Source: Tragulus kanchil (Eukaryota > Chordata > Mammalia > Artiodactyla > Tragulidae). From it: a stretch of 64,000 nt of DNA. The DNA is taken from the NCBI GenBank assembly GCA_022376925.1, contig JAIOJX010000024.1:168671608-168735607 (forward strand). The letters are read 5' to 3'. The translations under genes were made by a program, and so were the position numbers. The notes beneath the pieces are model-generated. The model did no database searches. It was not told the origin of the DNA and was given only the letters and a program-made list of their open reading frames with translations. Positions 1-12,361 of the stretch are shown here, one piece after another (within the stretch, counting starts at the first letter, position 1; every line of letters begins with the position of its first letter).

Positions 1-50
1 CGTGCCGGTGCGGGACTGTCGGAGAAACAGCTGCCCCGAGCTGGCCCACA

Positions 51-191
51 TTATTCCGTTTCTGGAGAATCTATCGAGTTAAGTCCGTTAAACAGCAAAG
101 GCTTCTCGGATATAACTGGGATGTTCAAAGATTTCTTCAGAAATATACAATCATTGGTAAACAGTTTATTTGCCCTTTTAATTTGCTCCAT
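51..191 (-). CDS. LYSMD2: LYSMD2 coding exon 2, truncated by an assembly seam
   Basis: Read on the minus strand from 191, a TTTTAG acceptor (AG at 193-192) is followed directly by a 46-codon reading frame beginning MEQIKRANKLFTND. This is the second half of the LysM domain of LYSMD2 and continues in phase 0 from exon 1 at 18527-18787. It goes on through LNIPVISEKPLLFNG and the NSIDSPE segment, as in mammalian LYSMD2. The frame then meets a TAA at 53-51, exactly where the sequence switches to a copy of 1176-1225. In intact LYSMD2 this exon continues for many more codons, so I infer that the stop is an artefact of the seam and not a real truncation. The exon was found by protein-level recognition; it is too short to stand out as an ORF. 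The rest of the gene would lie left of the window. LYSMD2 is a LysM-domain protein whose cellular role is poorly defined. Confidence 0.9.
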   Translation of the reverse strand: MEQIKRANKLFTNDCIFLKKSLNIPVISEKPLLFNGLNSIDSPETE

Positions 192-1034
192 CTAAAATAT
201 TAAAAAAAAAACAAAACAGGGTTACATATAAATAAATCCAAAAGTAGGGCTTATTACACAACATAAAGTAAAAATATACACGAACATAATGTGCTTTCTT
301 TGGATCTGAAATTCTTGATTTGGGGTTAGTCAGCTCCCGAGAAATCCCCAGTTACTTCAAGAAATGCCAGGAAATTCTCTTTCACAATTTTATAAGAAGC
401 GAGACTAATGTTTCCCCTGCTGTCCTATTTCTCCTACAAGGCTGCTTTTACCAAGCAACCTTAAATCCCTGAAGTTAAAAAACATACAATATTTATCATT
501 TAGTACATTTCAATCACATTTAACATTTCTATTATCTTATTTAAAAAAAAAAAAACTTCCTAGTGGAGTGATTTTCCTTATTGAGTTCTTCCCATCTCTA
601 CAATTGTATTTGGTAAATTTAACAGACAGAGGAGGCAGTGAAAAAATAAAAAAGTAAGAGAATGAGGACGAATGGTGTAGGCTGGGCTGGAGTCATTAAG
701 GCCTCACAGAGAACGTGGGTTTCTGATTTTGATTCTTTTGACTTTAGATGGGGGCTTGAAGAATGGATAGAAGTGGGACAGATAAGGAAAAGAGGTAGGG
801 AGCACTTTACATAGAGTATCTTATTTTTTCTCCCATATAGATGAGGTACTTGAAGATCCAGTTTACAAATAAAAGAAACAAAACCAACAGATTAGGTATC
901 CTGGAATCATCACACATTGGGGGAGATGAATAAGCCAGAATTTTTATACACGTTTTAAAACGTCAAACTCTTTCACAGCCTGTGAATTCCTCCAACCCAG
1001 AGAAACAGACATGTGGGGTAGGGGTAAAAGGGAG

Positions 1035-1150
1035 AATGGAATTTAGACATGTTACCTCATTTAACCATCCTAACAGTTCTGCAAGTTAGATATTACTGTC
1101 TCCTTGTTTAGAAATGGGTAAAGGAAGCGGCACGCCAAGACCCACAAACA
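1035..1150 (+). mobile_element. MIR-type fragment
   Basis: The string TTACCTCATTTAACCATCC followed by a TTTAGAAATGGGTAAA-like motif is the MIR core pattern (CATTTTACAGATGAGGAAAC class), strongly diverged. Confidence 0.5.
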
Positions 1151-1458
1151 CCACACGTGCAGACAGGGCCCTGACCGTGCCGGTGCGGGACTGTCGGAGA
1201 AACAGCTGCCCCGAGCTGGCCCACACTGCCCTCGGGGCCACCCGCAGACTCTGCAACCAGCTCGCCGGGGAACTCACGCCCCACGAGCTCCTTACAGGCA
1301 CTAAATCAGCTGGTTTTCTTGTGAGCTGTCACCAGGGCAGTTTGGAGTAAGAGCTGAGCACACAGGCTTGGAGATGTGACAGATCAGGTTTCCAATCCCA
1401 TTTCCACGGACACAAACTGAATATCAGTTTGTAACTTCTCTCATTAAGACTATTTCCT

Positions 1459-1783
1459 GGGCTTCCCTGGTGGTCCAGTGGGTAGGGACACCGCCTTGCA
1501 GTGCAGGGGGCGCCAGTTCGATCCCTGGCCTGGGAAGATCCCACGTGCCGCGGAGCGGCTGGACCCATGTGTCCAATTGCCGAGCCGGAGCTCCGGGGCG
1601 CATGCGCCCAGAACTGGCGCTCTGCAACGACAGAGGCCACCGCGATGGGAGGCCCACAGGAGCCAAAGAACAAAGACAGATGAAAATAGACAAATGAAGG
1701 ACCAATCGAGGTGGCCCGCCTGCCCCCTCCCTCCCCATCCCCCCCCAAATAAATAAATAAATAAATCTTAAAAGAAAAGACTA
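1459..1783 (+). mobile_element. Young CHR-like SINE, full length with TSD
   Basis: It starts GGGCTTCCCTGGTGGTCCAG (tRNA-derived head with a GGTTCGATCCC-like B box, here AGTTCGATCCC), has a GCATGCGCCCAGA body, a pyrimidine-rich stretch and an (AAAT)n-CTT-A tail. A 13-bp target-site duplication, AAGACTATTTCCT, flanks it at 1446-1458 and 1784-1796. It lies in LYSMD2 intron 1. Confidence 0.93.
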
Positions 1784-1824
1784 AAGACTATTTCCTCATG
1801 TATAAGACAGGTGTCATCCAACTA

Positions 1825-2125
1825 GTATACACTGACACACACATACGGAATCTCTGAAGATGGTGCTGATGAGCGTGCGTGCAGAGCAGCAGTGCAGAGG
1901 TGGACATGGAGGCCAGGCGTATGGACACTGGGGTGAGGGAGGGGAATATGCTGTGGGACGAGGGGATCTCAAGCAGGGGCTCTGTGGCGACCTGGAGGGC
2001 GGGACAGGGAGGGAGGCGGGAGGAAGGCTCAGGAGAGGGAGGACATATGTGTACCTATGGCAGGTTCAGGCTGATGTTTGGCAGTAAACAACAAAACTCT
2101 GTGCAAAAATAAAATAGGCATCATC
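1825..2125 (+). mobile_element. L1 3' end, ruminant type, diverged
   Basis: It shows the order typical of ruminant L1 3'UTRs: a GGAATCTCTGAAGATGGT-like start, a GGGA/GGAGGG-rich middle, a CATATGTGTACCTATGGC-like segment, then TGTGCAAAAATAAAATA. It has no intact ORF. The assignment rests on recognition of the repeat, not an alignment. Confidence 0.7.
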
Positions 2126-3173
2126 CACCCTTCACAGGGTTGCTGGAGAGAGTTTATACATAAATATGCCTAGAGGATATAGTTGTAGATGTAAAGACGT
2201 CGAGGTGAAAGGGAGAGACAATTTATCAGTAAATAGTACTTACTTTCCATTTTCCTATGAAGAAATTAAGGCATGCAAGAGAGGACTGATTTGGCCAAAT
2301 GCATGTGGTTCTGTATAAGCCAGAATTTCTGTCTAACTCTAAAGCCCATACGACACGGAGATTAAAGGGCATGACTAATGGAACCGAATGCTGGGATGCT
2401 TTAATGCCAAATTGACTGTGTGACAAAAAAAGAAGATTTCTACTTCAAAGAGCCTGAAAAAATAAGTCAAATAAAATGGACCCTGTTCCTCCTGCTTTCT
2501 GACTGTAAGCTGAATCCACACAAACAGCACTTTCCATTCTTTCTGTTTTTCTTTCAAAGATACGACCTTGAAGTATCTTCTGTGCAGGTGGTCTCTTGTT
2601 CTAGCTTCTAGTTGAGAGAAGGCAAGGGTGGGAAAGAACCTGAATAGGCACGTGCATTTTAGAGATAAAATTAAGATCTCAAAGCCCTGAGGGTCCCAGT
2701 CCAGTTTAGGCTCAGTGGTGGTGAGTTCCAGCGCTGGAGGGTGACCCACAGCAGGTTTAGGGATGTCTGCGCCTGCCTCTGAGGGCCTTGTGTGTCCCCA
2801 CCTCGCATCCACGTCCCCGGCTCTCTCAGCACAAGGGTTTCCAAGGACTATGCGTGCTCCGCCGGCTCCAGGGCGAACGCACGACTCACTCCTGCTCTTT
2901 GAAGCATCACGGTGCCCAGGCTGTCCTGACAGGTCACAGCGCCACCGAGGAACCATTCTGAGATGCAAGGAGACTTCTGCTGGGTCTGGGAGGGGAAGGA
3001 CTTCTATTTTCACTCGAGAAAGAAATGAGTCTGGAGCTGCTGGCAGCCATCACCACAAGGCACTTAACAACAAGGTCGCCTCGGAGGAGAGCGATCAGAC
3101 CCCTTAATCAAAGCCTGAAGCCAGAAAAGCCTCACATCCTCAGTTCCAGTAATAAGCCACTTTCACTTTGTTT

Positions 3174-5374
3174 TTTTCGCTTGGGCCAATTTGTGTTGTT
3201 TTCTGTCACTTGTAAATGAAAGAACCCTTATGGATAGGGTGCACTTTGAAAGACTTATCGGCAGGGGCCTACAACCGCTAATAGCCCCTGGGTTCTGGAA
3301 ACAATGATGGAAGACAGAACAGCTGGGAACACCAGGATCTGGCTGACGACACTGGGCCAGGAACATCATAAATTCCTTCGGGACAAGATCTGCTACTGCT
3401 ATAGCTTCCCAGATCTAGCAAAGTTCTTATCTACACTGGGTGCTTAGGATGGCTGGATTAATGAATAAATACAGGTCAGAGAAGCAGGCAGAAACGATGG
3501 ACGCAGAGGAGTAACAAGAAAGCAGTAGTAAGTTGTCTGTTGTTTTTTCTCCCTTTAAACCCAGCCTCCTCAGCTCCCAATCCAGCCCTGCGTGTTCGCG
3601 AGCCTGTTCGGACCCCGGAGGCTGACCTGGTTGAAACTGCACTCCCCACGGCCCCTCGGTATTGGAGCCCCAGTTGGCGTTCCAGAGGAAGGCACCAGCA
3701 CAACCGCCACACCCCGACTCTGGTGCCTGTACCCCTCTACGGCAGAGTGCCCTCCCGGAGCCCCTCGTTTGCTCCTCCCGATCTCCTCGGCGTTGAGCGC
3801 CCCGCTCCTGCCCTGGCCCTCGGTCTAGGGGAGCGCCTCCTGCTGCTGCTGGGCTCAGGTGCTCCACCATCCCTTCCGGGTTCCCTGAACCCTGTTCCCA
3901 CTTCTGCAAGTGTTTCTACATTAAGCCCTCAGTGGTCACACCCTACAGGCCACCTGTCGTCTCTGGGGACCCTGATGCATCCACCACTCAGAGCAAGAAA
4001 GGCCACCGTAGCAGGGCAAAGGGCCGAAGACAGGAAGCCCCGAGGCGAGGGCTGGGCCAAGGCAGGCGGTCTGCAGGCCGTGAAGGGCAGCACCCCCCGC
4101 TCGCCATCATCCCTCTAAGTCCACGACAAGAGCCGCCTCTCTCAGCCAGCGTGTGCGCCTCCCGCGGCTTCACCTTCGTCTCATCACTTCCAGCAAGCAT
4201 GCGAGGGAGATACTAAACCGTCGGACCCAAGATGACAACGACGCCAGCATCGAGGACATCGGCTAGACAGTAAACAGTTTTCGCTTGGGCCAATTTGTGT
4301 TGTTTTCTGTCACTTGTAAATGAAAGAACCCTTATGGATAGGGTGCACTTTGAAAGACTTATCGGCAGGGGCCTACAACCGCTAATAGCCCCTGGGTTCT
4401 GGAAACAATGATGGAAGACAGAACAGCTGGGAACACCAGGATCTGGCTGACGACACTGGGCCAGGAACATCATAAATTCCTTCGGGACAAGATCTGCTAC
4501 TGCTATAGCTTCCCAGATCTAGCAAAGTTCTTATCTACACTGGGTGCTTAGGATGGCTGGATTAATGAATAAATACAGGTCAGAGAAGCAGGCAGAAACG
4601 ATGGACGCAGAGGAGTAACAAGAAAGCAGTAGTAAGTTGTCTGTTGTTTTTTCTCCCTTTAAACCCAGCCTCCTCAGCTCCCAATCCAGCCCTGCGTGTT
4701 CGCGAGCCTGTTCGGACCCCGGAGGCTGACCTGGTTGAAACTGCACTCCCCACGGCCCCTCGGTATTGGAGCCCCAGTTGGCGTTCCAGAGGAAGGCACC
4801 AGCACAACCGCCACACCCCGACTCTGGTGCCTGTACCCCTCTACGGCAGAGTGCCCTCCCGGAGCCCCTCGTTTGCTCCTCCCGATCTCCTCGGCGTTGA
4901 GCGCCCCGCTCCTGCCCTGGCCCTCGGTCTAGGGGAGCGCCTCCTGCTGCTGCTGGGCTCAGGTGCTCCACCATCCCTTCCGGGTTCCCTGAACCCTGTT
5001 CCCACTTCTGCAAGTGTTTCTACATTAAGCCCTCAGTGGTCACACCCTACAGGCCACCTGTCGTCTCTGGGGACCCTGATGCATCCACCACTCAGAGCAA
5101 GAAAGGCCACCGTAGCAGGGCAAAGGGCCGAAGACAGGAAGCCCCGAGGCGAGGGCTGGGCCAAGGCAGGCGGTCTGCAGGCCGTGAAGGGCAGCACCCC
5201 CCGCTCGCCATCATCCCTCTAAGTCCACGACAAGAGCCGCCTCTCTCAGCCAGCGTGTGCGCCTCCCGCGGCTTCACCTTCGTCTCATCACTTCCAGCAA
5301 GCATGCGAGGGAGATACTAAACCCGGCGGTCGGGACTCTAAGATGACACAACGACGCCAGCATCGAGGACATCG
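3174..5374 (+). repeat. Direct duplication, shift 1104
   Basis: Copy 1 runs from 3174 to about 4263 and copy 2 from 4278 to 5374. About 15 unmatched bases (CTAGACAGTAAACAG) lie between them. Just before the seam copy 1 is about nine bases shorter than copy 2 (near 4218 versus 5322); elsewhere the copies are essentially identical. The content is unique intronic DNA. Confidence 0.97.
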
Positions 5375-5479
5375 GCAATGTCCAGACGCAGCTGGCATCA
5401 AGGCGGGAGCTAATCTGAGGACAGGCAGATTTGAAACTGAAGGTGAAAGCAGGTAAATGAGGTTAATCTGAGGCTGCAG

Positions 5480-5685
5480 TCAGAAACAAGGGCTCTGGCT
5501 TGGCCACTTTCTAATTATTCCCTACGTCTGTTTTCTGTAAAGTAAGGAAGATAATAGCACTTTTCACACAGCATGATTATTGTGAGGATTCAATGGGTTA
5601 ATTCATATAAAACATTTACAACAATGCACGGTACACATGAAACACTTTAAAATGATGGCAACTATCATTAACTTTGGTTAAAAGT
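5480..5685 (+). mobile_element. MIR-type fragment
   Basis: GGCTTGGCCACTTTCTAA, a CTGTAAAGTAAGGAAGATAA segment and TTATTGTGAGGATTCAATG follow the MIR order (first half on the opposite reading of the core). It is an old, mammal-wide repeat. Confidence 0.55.
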
Positions 5686-7210
5686 AAGAAAGCAACAAGT
5701 AAGGCAGATCCTAACAGAGATTCAGCAAGCAAAATGGAAGTAGAAATTTTCTCTCAGTAAAAAATATTTCTCCCGCAAAGTAAAAACATATAAAGAATAT
5801 GTCATATAAACAAGCCCAGATGTTGCCACTGCCCTGAGGTAACACCAATAAGTTGTTGTTTTTTTTTTCTAAAGATATTTAATGTGATCTTAACTTGTTC
5901 TTTTTTTACAAGCATAGACTCTAAACTCTGTAATCAGTAGTAAAGCTAAGGAATGAAGCCAACCATGCAAAAATCCAGGGTGAAAAAAAAAAAGATTCCT
6001 GCCAGAAAGAGTTGTTACAAGTCCCCAGAGCAGGAAAAAAAAAATAAAAAATAAAAAGGTGTGGCTGACATGTACAGAGTAACAAGCAAGCTGTAGGCCA
6101 CTCCTATAGCAAGTAAAATTTGGATTTTATGTTAAATGTGATAGGCAGCCATTGGAGAGTACAGAGGAAGTGAATGACATGATTTGACGATCATTCCAGC
6201 AGCTTTATGGAAAATGGATTGGTAAGAGAGAGGCATTAGTGGAAAGAAGAAGCCCAGTTATGGAAGAAACTGCAATAGCACAGACAAGAGATATAAACAA
6301 TCCCAAACAGTGAAATATTTTAATTTGCTTTGGAATCTTTTATTCTTTCATCTGAACGTAGGTTCTGGGAATTTCTTCTCACATAAAACTAAGGAAAATC
6401 CTTATCCAATCCAAGGAAGAGCTGAAAAACTCTACACCTTTTCCACCTACCCTCTGCTCAGTCTCTCCAACTGCCTAACGAATGCTGAAAATAGAAAGTA
6501 TGACCTTTTCAAAGTGATGCAGAGCCACCCTGTTTCTGGCGGGCGGATGACCAGGAGCGGGAGATAAAGCAACCAAATGCTTTTATTTTAAAAGTCTCTC
6601 ATATTAGGACTGAGTAGCATGATTCAGTAAAATTTACCATCTGCTCCCTAAGAAACAGATTATGGATTAATCAACTGAGAGCTGATAGGTGGCCACACGG
6701 ATGGCTGTGGTAAAAGCAGGTGAAGCAAATCCATCCACTTGTCTAAAATGACTCCCCTGTAAACACACTTGAACAGGTGAGTTCACTCTGGCGGTAACTC
6801 ACAGAGCGTGCCCTGAGCACTTATCTCCGCAGCTGCGTCTGGGCCTGACCAGGAACCCTCCCCCAAGGCTATTTTGGATTCGTTTCATCAGGCCACCTGT
6901 CTAAGTGGAAATGCAATATTCAAAGCTTCTTTTTTTCCTCTCCAATCCTTTTAAAAAAAAACAAACCCTTCCCAAAATATTTCAGGATATATAATAACAA
7001 ACATTTAACAAAGCATTCTGTCACTTATATTTCCACGTACACACAACTCTCATTTGGTTATTAGGATCATTCTAGGAAAAAAAGACGGAAAAGAGTCTCT
7101 CAAGATTATTTTCTAGGAAGTGCAGGATTCGAGCTCCTCATCTTGCTGTCTCCTATTAAATTCTAGAGGTTGGTGGTGATCAGACGCCTCCCTTGCCGTG
7201 TGCTAATAAG

Positions 7211-7422
7211 CAGTGCTAGTTGCTCAGTCATGTCAGATTCTTTGGGATCTCATGGCCTGTAGCCGCCAGGCTCCTCTGTCCATGTGGCTCTCCAGGCAAG
7301 AAGACTGGGGTGGGGAGCCATTTCCTTCTCCAGGGGATCTTCCAGGCCCAGGGATTGAACCTGGGTCTCGCACATTGCAGGCAGATTCTTTGCCATCTGA
7401 ACCACCAGGAAAGCCACAAGAA
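7211..7422 (-). mobile_element. Bov-tA SINE (minus strand)
   Basis: The reverse complement begins GGCTTTCCTGGTGGTTCAGA, continues through a GGTTCAATCCCTGGGCC B-box region and CAGTCTTCTTGCCTGGAGA, and ends in the BovB-derived TGACTGAGCAACTAG tail. This is a ruminant-specific tRNA-Glu/BovB chimera. Its duplicate in the artefactual copy is at 8296-8507. Confidence 0.9.
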
Positions 7423-8295
7423 ATATTTATTTCTTTTCTATGATATCCCAGGAGAATATATGAGATCCTGTTTATAAAATGTCCAGAAAAGGCAAATCTA
7501 GAGATTGGAAAGCAAATGTTGGTTATCTGGGATGATAAAGGGAACAGGGAATAAGGGATCCTTTCAGAGGGATGGACTGTTCTAAAACTGGATGCTGATG
7601 ATGGCTGTGAGGCAGGAGGCAGAGGGACCCCCCCAGGGTAAAGCAATTGGAGATGCATTCTCTATGGATGAAAACTCCAAAACAAGAACAGCAGGACAAT
7701 TAAGGAGGGGGCCCTGCTCAGAACGTAGCGGGCCCTAAGAAACAGATTATGGATTAATCAACTGAGAGCTGATAGGTGGCCACACGGATGGCTGTGGTAA
7801 AAGCAGGTGAAGCAAATCCATCCACTTGTCTAAAATGACTCCTGTAAACACACTTGAACAGGTGAGTTCACTCTGGCGGTAACTCACAGAGCGTGCCCTG
7901 AGCACTTATCTCCGCAGCTGCGTCTGGGCCTGACCAGGAACCCTCCCCCAAGGCTATTTTGGATTCGTTTCATCAGGCCACCTGTCTAAGTGGAAATGCA
8001 ATATTCAAAGCTTCTTTTTTTCCTCTCCAATCCTTTTAAAAAAAAACAAACCCTTCCCAAAATATTTCAGGATATATAATAACAAACATTTAACAAAGCA
8101 TTCTGTCACTTATATTTCCACGTACACACAACTCTCATTTGGTTATTAGGATCATTCTAGGAAAAAAAGACGGAAAAGAGTCTCTCAAGATTATTTTCTA
8201 GGAAGTGCAGGATTCGAGCTCCTCATCTTGCTGTCTCCTATTAAATTCTAGAGGTTGGTGGTGATCAGACGCCTCCCTTGCCGTGTGCTAATAAG

Positions 8296-8507
8296 CAGTG
8301 CTAGTTGCTCAGTCATGTCAGATTCTTTGGGATCTCATGGCCTGTAGCCGCCAGGCTCCTCTGTCCATGTGGCTCTCCAGGCAAGAAGACTGGGGTGGGG
8401 AGCCATTTCCTTCTCCAGGGGATCTTCCAGGCCCAGGGATTGAACCTGGGTCTCGCACATTGCAGGCAGATTCTTTGCCATCTGAACCACCAGGAAAGCC
8501 ACAAGAA
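8296..8507 (-). mobile_element. Bov-tA SINE, second assembled copy
   Basis: Identical to 7211-7422 and carried by the 1087-bp duplication, so it is not a separate insertion. Confidence 0.9.
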
Positions 8508-9477
8508 ATATTTATTTCTTTTCTATGATATCCCAGGAGAATATATGAGATCCTGTTTATAAAATGTCCAGAAAAGGCAAATCTAGAGATTGGAAAGCAA
8601 ATGTTGGTTATCTGGGATGATAAAGGGAACAGGGAATAAGGGATCCTTTCAGAGGGATGGACTGTTCTAAAACTGGATGCTGATGATGGCTGTGAGGCAG
8701 GAGGCAGAGGGACCCCCCCAGGGTAAAGCAATTGGAGATGCATTCTCTATGGATGAAAACTCCAAAACAAGAACAGCAGGACAATTAAGGGAGGCGGCTC
8801 GGCCCTGCTCAGACCACGTAGTCCCCGAAGTCAGGAGACCTCCTCGTCCACACACGCACAGAAAGGCTCCTTGGAGGCCAAAGGGGAGTCTTGTCAAGGG
8901 ACATTCTACCAGACACCTTATTTGGTAAAAATCCATCTTGGCTGGGAGACCCCTGCACACACGCGGGAAGATCCTGAGATCCACCAAATATGGACTGCGA
9001 ACCTGGCAAATCAAAACGATTGGCCAAAGGAAAACTGGAAGAAATGCCCCATAAAAGTAGTTCAAACTGCCTGAGGGCACAACTCGGGATTCTCCCTCCG
9101 AGTCTGCCCATGCGTCCAGCCACACATACAGTACGTTTTCCTCTTAACAAACACTTTTCTTGCTTCACTACTTTCCATCTACGTGGAAATTCCTTTTTGC
9201 AAAGCCCAACGGCTGGGGCCCTTGTCACTGACGACTGGTCTAGTGGCTGGGATCTGGTGCTCTCACAGCACAACCCGGCCTCAGTCTCCAAGAGCCCCCC
9301 AAGCCGTAGCAACCTGAGGCCATCTGAGATCAGCTGCACAACCCTGGAAAAGTCCTTGAATTGTACTCTGAAGCATGGCGAATTCTGGGCTTCCCAAGTG
9401 GCACAGTGGTAAAGAATGGTGAATTCTGTAGTATATAAATTATACTTCAATAACATTTCTTTTAAATAAAGAATGCG

Positions 9478-9800
9478 GGCTTCCCTGGCAGCTCAGTGGT
9501 AAAGAGTTCGCCTGCCAGTGCAGGAGACACAGGTTCGATCCCTGATCTGGGAAGATCCCGCCTGCTGCGGAGCGACTAAGCTCGTGAGCCACAACCATGG
9601 AGCCTGTGCTCTAGCGCCTCAGAGTTGTAACTACTGAAGCCCGTGTGCCCTAGAGCCTGAGCTCCACAAGAGAAGTCACTGCAATAAGAAGCCCGCTCAC
9701 CTCAACTAGAAAGGAGCCCCCACTTCCTGCAACTAGAGAAGATCCTGCAGCAGCAGCGAAAACCCAAAATAGCCACAAAAAAAATCAATAATAAATAAAG
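9478..9800 (+). mobile_element. CHR-2 type SINE
   Basis: GGGCTTCCCTGGCAGCTCAG head, GGTTCGATCCCTGATCTGGG B-box region, the repeated AACTA(C)TGAAGCCC-like body and an AAAATCAATAATAAATAA tail. These features are typical of the cetartiodactyl CHR-2 family. The same insertion reappears at 10575-10897 in the second copy of a 1098-bp duplication. Confidence 0.9.
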
Positions 9801-10574
9801 AATGCATGAGAATCTCAGGCTACCCCAGCGCCATACCTTTTACAACAGGCGATACTATTTATTTATGGTGCTTTCCCCTTTGACCAGCAAAGGTCAACAA
9901 TGTCCAGCAGCAGCAGGAGCTACAGCTGTAAACACCAAAGACCTGCATGCACTTACATTTCTAACCGCAGCCCTGGCTGGCAGCTCAGACGGTAAAGAAC
10001 CTGCCTCTAATGCAGTACTCTTGCCTGGAGGATTGCACAGAGGAGCCCGATGGGCTAACCGCGGTAAGATCCTGAGATCCACCAAATATGGACTGCGAAC
10101 CTGGCAAATCAAAACGATTGGCCAAAGGAAAACTGGAAGAAATGCCCCATAAAAGTAGTTCAAACTGCCTGAGGGCACAACTCGGGATTCTCCCTCCGAG
10201 TCTGCCCATGCGTCCAGCCACACATACAGTACGTTTTCCTCTTAACAAACACTTTTCTTGCTTCACTACTTTCCATCTACGTGGAAATTCCTTTTTGCAA
10301 AGCCCAACGGCTGGGGCCCTTGTCACTGACGACTGGTCTAGTGGCTGGGATCTGGTGCTCTCACAGCACAACCCGGCCTCAGTCTCCAAGAGCCCCCCAA
10401 GCCGTAGCAACCTGAGGCCATCTGAGATCAGCTGCACAACCCTGGAAAAGTCCTTGAATTGTACTCTGAAGCATGGCGAATTCTGGGCTTCCCAAGTGGC
10501 ACAGTGGTAAAGAATGGTGAATTCTGTAGTATATAAATTATACTTCAATAACATTTCTTTTAAATAAAGAATGC

Positions 10575-10897
10575 GGGCTTCCCTGGCAGCTCAGTGGTAA
10601 AGAGTTCGCCTGCCAGTGCAGGAGACACAGGTTCGATCCTGATCTGGGAAGATCCCGCCTGCTGCGGAGCGACTAAGCTCGTGAGCCACAACCATGGAGC
10701 CTGTGCTCTAGCGCCTCAGAGTTGTAACTACTGAAGCCCGTGTGCCCTAGAGCCTGAGCTCCACAAGAGAAGTCACTGCAATAAGAAGCCCGCTCACCTC
10801 AACTAGAAAGGAGCCCCCACTTCCTGCAACTAGAGAAGATCCTGCAGCAGCAGCGAAAACCCAAAATAGCCACAAAAAAAATCAATAATAAATAAAG
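10575..10897 (+). mobile_element. CHR-2 type SINE, second assembled copy
   Basis: It matches 9478-9800 except for one missing C in the B-box region. It is part of the direct duplication. Confidence 0.88.
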
Positions 10898-11067
10898 AAT
10901 GCATGAGAATCTCAGGCTACCCCAGCGCCATACCTTTTACAACAGGCGATACTATTTATTTATGGTGCTTTCCCCTTTGACCAGCAAAGGTCAACAATGT
11001 CCAGCAGCAGCAGGAGCTACAGCTGTAAACACCAAAGACCTGCATGCACTTACATTTCTAACCGCAG

Positions 11068-11218
11068 CCCTGGCTGGCAGCTCAGACGGTAAAGAACCTG
11101 CCTCTAATGCAGTACTCTTGCCTGGAGGATTGCACAGAGGAGCCCGATGGGCTACAACCCGCGGGGTTGCAAAGAGTCGAACACAGAAACGAGCGAGCGA
11201 CTGAGCGACTAACACTTT
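11068..11218 (+). mobile_element. Bov-tA SINE with internal deletion
   Basis: The head CTGGCTGGCAGCTCAGACGG joins directly to TACTCTTGCCTGGAGGATTG, skipping the B-box stretch, and the element ends in GCGAGCGACTGAGCGACTAA. A seam-truncated copy is at 9970-10060. Confidence 0.85.
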
Positions 11219-11668
11219 CACTTCCACATTTCTAATTCACCACACTGGTTCCCCTGAAAACAAAAATCATTTCACCTTTTCTCAGCAAGGTGACTTGAAC
11301 AAAGCCACGAGAAAAAGCAGGTGGGCTCAACAGCTCATGAGAAGAGAAAGAGAAGACCCCCGGAAATAAAACTGGAGAGGAAATGACTCCAGATGCAGGG
11401 TGGGGAGGGAGGGGTGAGAGGGGGCAATTGTCTGGAGAGGGTAGAGGTCAGGGGAATTTCGGGGGGTTGGTAAACAAAAAGACAAAGACAAAGTCTGTGG
11501 GACTAACAGTTTCCCTTGATGCCTCTAGCTCACTTTCTGGTTACATACGGGGCTTTCAAACACAAAGTTCCCAGCAGCTGCCTGGAGCTGGTCAGTTCCC
11601 TCCACAGGCTTGCCTCCAGTAAAATGAGCTGGGACCACCAAAAAAACTGTAGCAACACCTAGAATACT

Positions 11669-12022
11669 GGGCTTCCCTGGTGGCCCGGTGGTTAAGAATC
11701 TGCCTTGTAATGCAAGGGACATCGGTTCGATCCCTGGTCAGGGAAGACCCCCCCATGCTGCAGAGCAACTAAGCCCATGTGTCTCGACTACTGAGCTAGC
11801 GCTCCAGAGCCCACGAGCCGCAACTGAAGCCCGAGCACCTAGAGCCCGTGCTCTGCAGCAAGAGACGCCAGCGCAACGCGGAGCCCTCACAGGACAACGA
11901 AGAATAGCGCCCCCTCACCACTGCCGCTGCTTGCCTCATCGAGAGAAAGCCTGAGTGAAGCAACAAAGACCCCACCACTGCCAAAAAAGAATAAAATAAA
12001 TAAATGATCTTTAAAAAAAAAT
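11669..12022 (+). mobile_element. CHR-type SINE with TSD
   Basis: GGGCTTCCCTGGTGGCCCGG head, TCGGTTCGATCCCTGGTCAG B-box region, CHR-2 body, and an AATAAAATAAATAAATG tail. The flanking repeat CTAGAATACTGG (about 11659-11670 and 12023-12034) is the target-site duplication. Confidence 0.9.
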
Positions 12023-12139
12023 CTAGAATACTGGGTTTGCAGAGGGGACTTAATGTCTCAGTAGAGATAAGCAAGAGTCTGGGAAATTCCAGCACCAGCA
12101 AGTCTGAGCTTGCGACCCAAACTATATTTAATAGTTTCT

Positions 12140-12345
12140 AAATTCAACCCCAGTAGTTTCCGTTTCGCCCTGTGAGGTCTTCCATGCCCACATAATTTGA
12201 AATTGCAGCCACCCCTACCAGCCCTGTTTCCTTTCCCTGCTTAATTTTTGTTTCATTTTGCTTATCAGTATCTGACATATAACATACTTACTTACTATCT
12301 TCACTGAGTAAAATATAAGCTCCATGAGGGCATGAACTTTTTAAT
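12140..12345 (+). mobile_element. L2 LINE 3' fragment, host of nested SINEs
   Basis: The ATAAGCTCCATGAGGGCATG motif preceded by CTTATCAGTATCTGACATAT is the L2 3'-end pattern. It resumes after the SINEs near 12976 (GGACATGAACTTTTATTTAT), where GCATGAACTTTT/ACATGAACTTTT is the probable target duplication. The assembled duplicate is at about 13325-13525. Confidence 0.75.
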
Positions 12346-12361
12346 TTTTTATTTATTTTTT

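Larger units (their letters stand above)
1..1225 (+). repeat. Direct duplication, shift 1175 (first copy cut by window edge)
   Basis: Bases 1-50 equal 1176-1225. After 50 the sequence jumps to 51 onward, so the window opens in the last 50 bp of copy 1, and copy 2 is 51-1225. The seam cuts LYSMD2 exon 2 on the minus strand. Confidence 0.85.
6646..8820 (+). repeat. Direct duplication, shift 1087
   Basis: Copy 1 is 6646-7732 and copy 2 starts at 7733. Copy 1 has GACTCCCCTG where copy 2 has GACTCCTG, and copy 1 is degraded in its last 50 bases before the seam (7700-7732 versus 8787-8820). Each copy contains the same Bov-tA SINE. Confidence 0.97.
8969..11152 (+). repeat. Direct duplication, shift 1098
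   Basis: Copy 1 is 8969-10060 and copy 2 is 10067-11152. A run of three C in copy 1 (9539) is two C in copy 2. Each copy includes the same CHR SINE; the Bov-tA fragment at the end is cut by the seam in copy 1. Confidence 0.97.

Noticed and set aside
3540..5222. Repeated 192-codon ORF (3540 and 4644) as a duplicated gene
   Set aside because: The two ORFs are copies made by the 1104-bp direct duplication; the peptide is compositional and there is no splice or family evidence.
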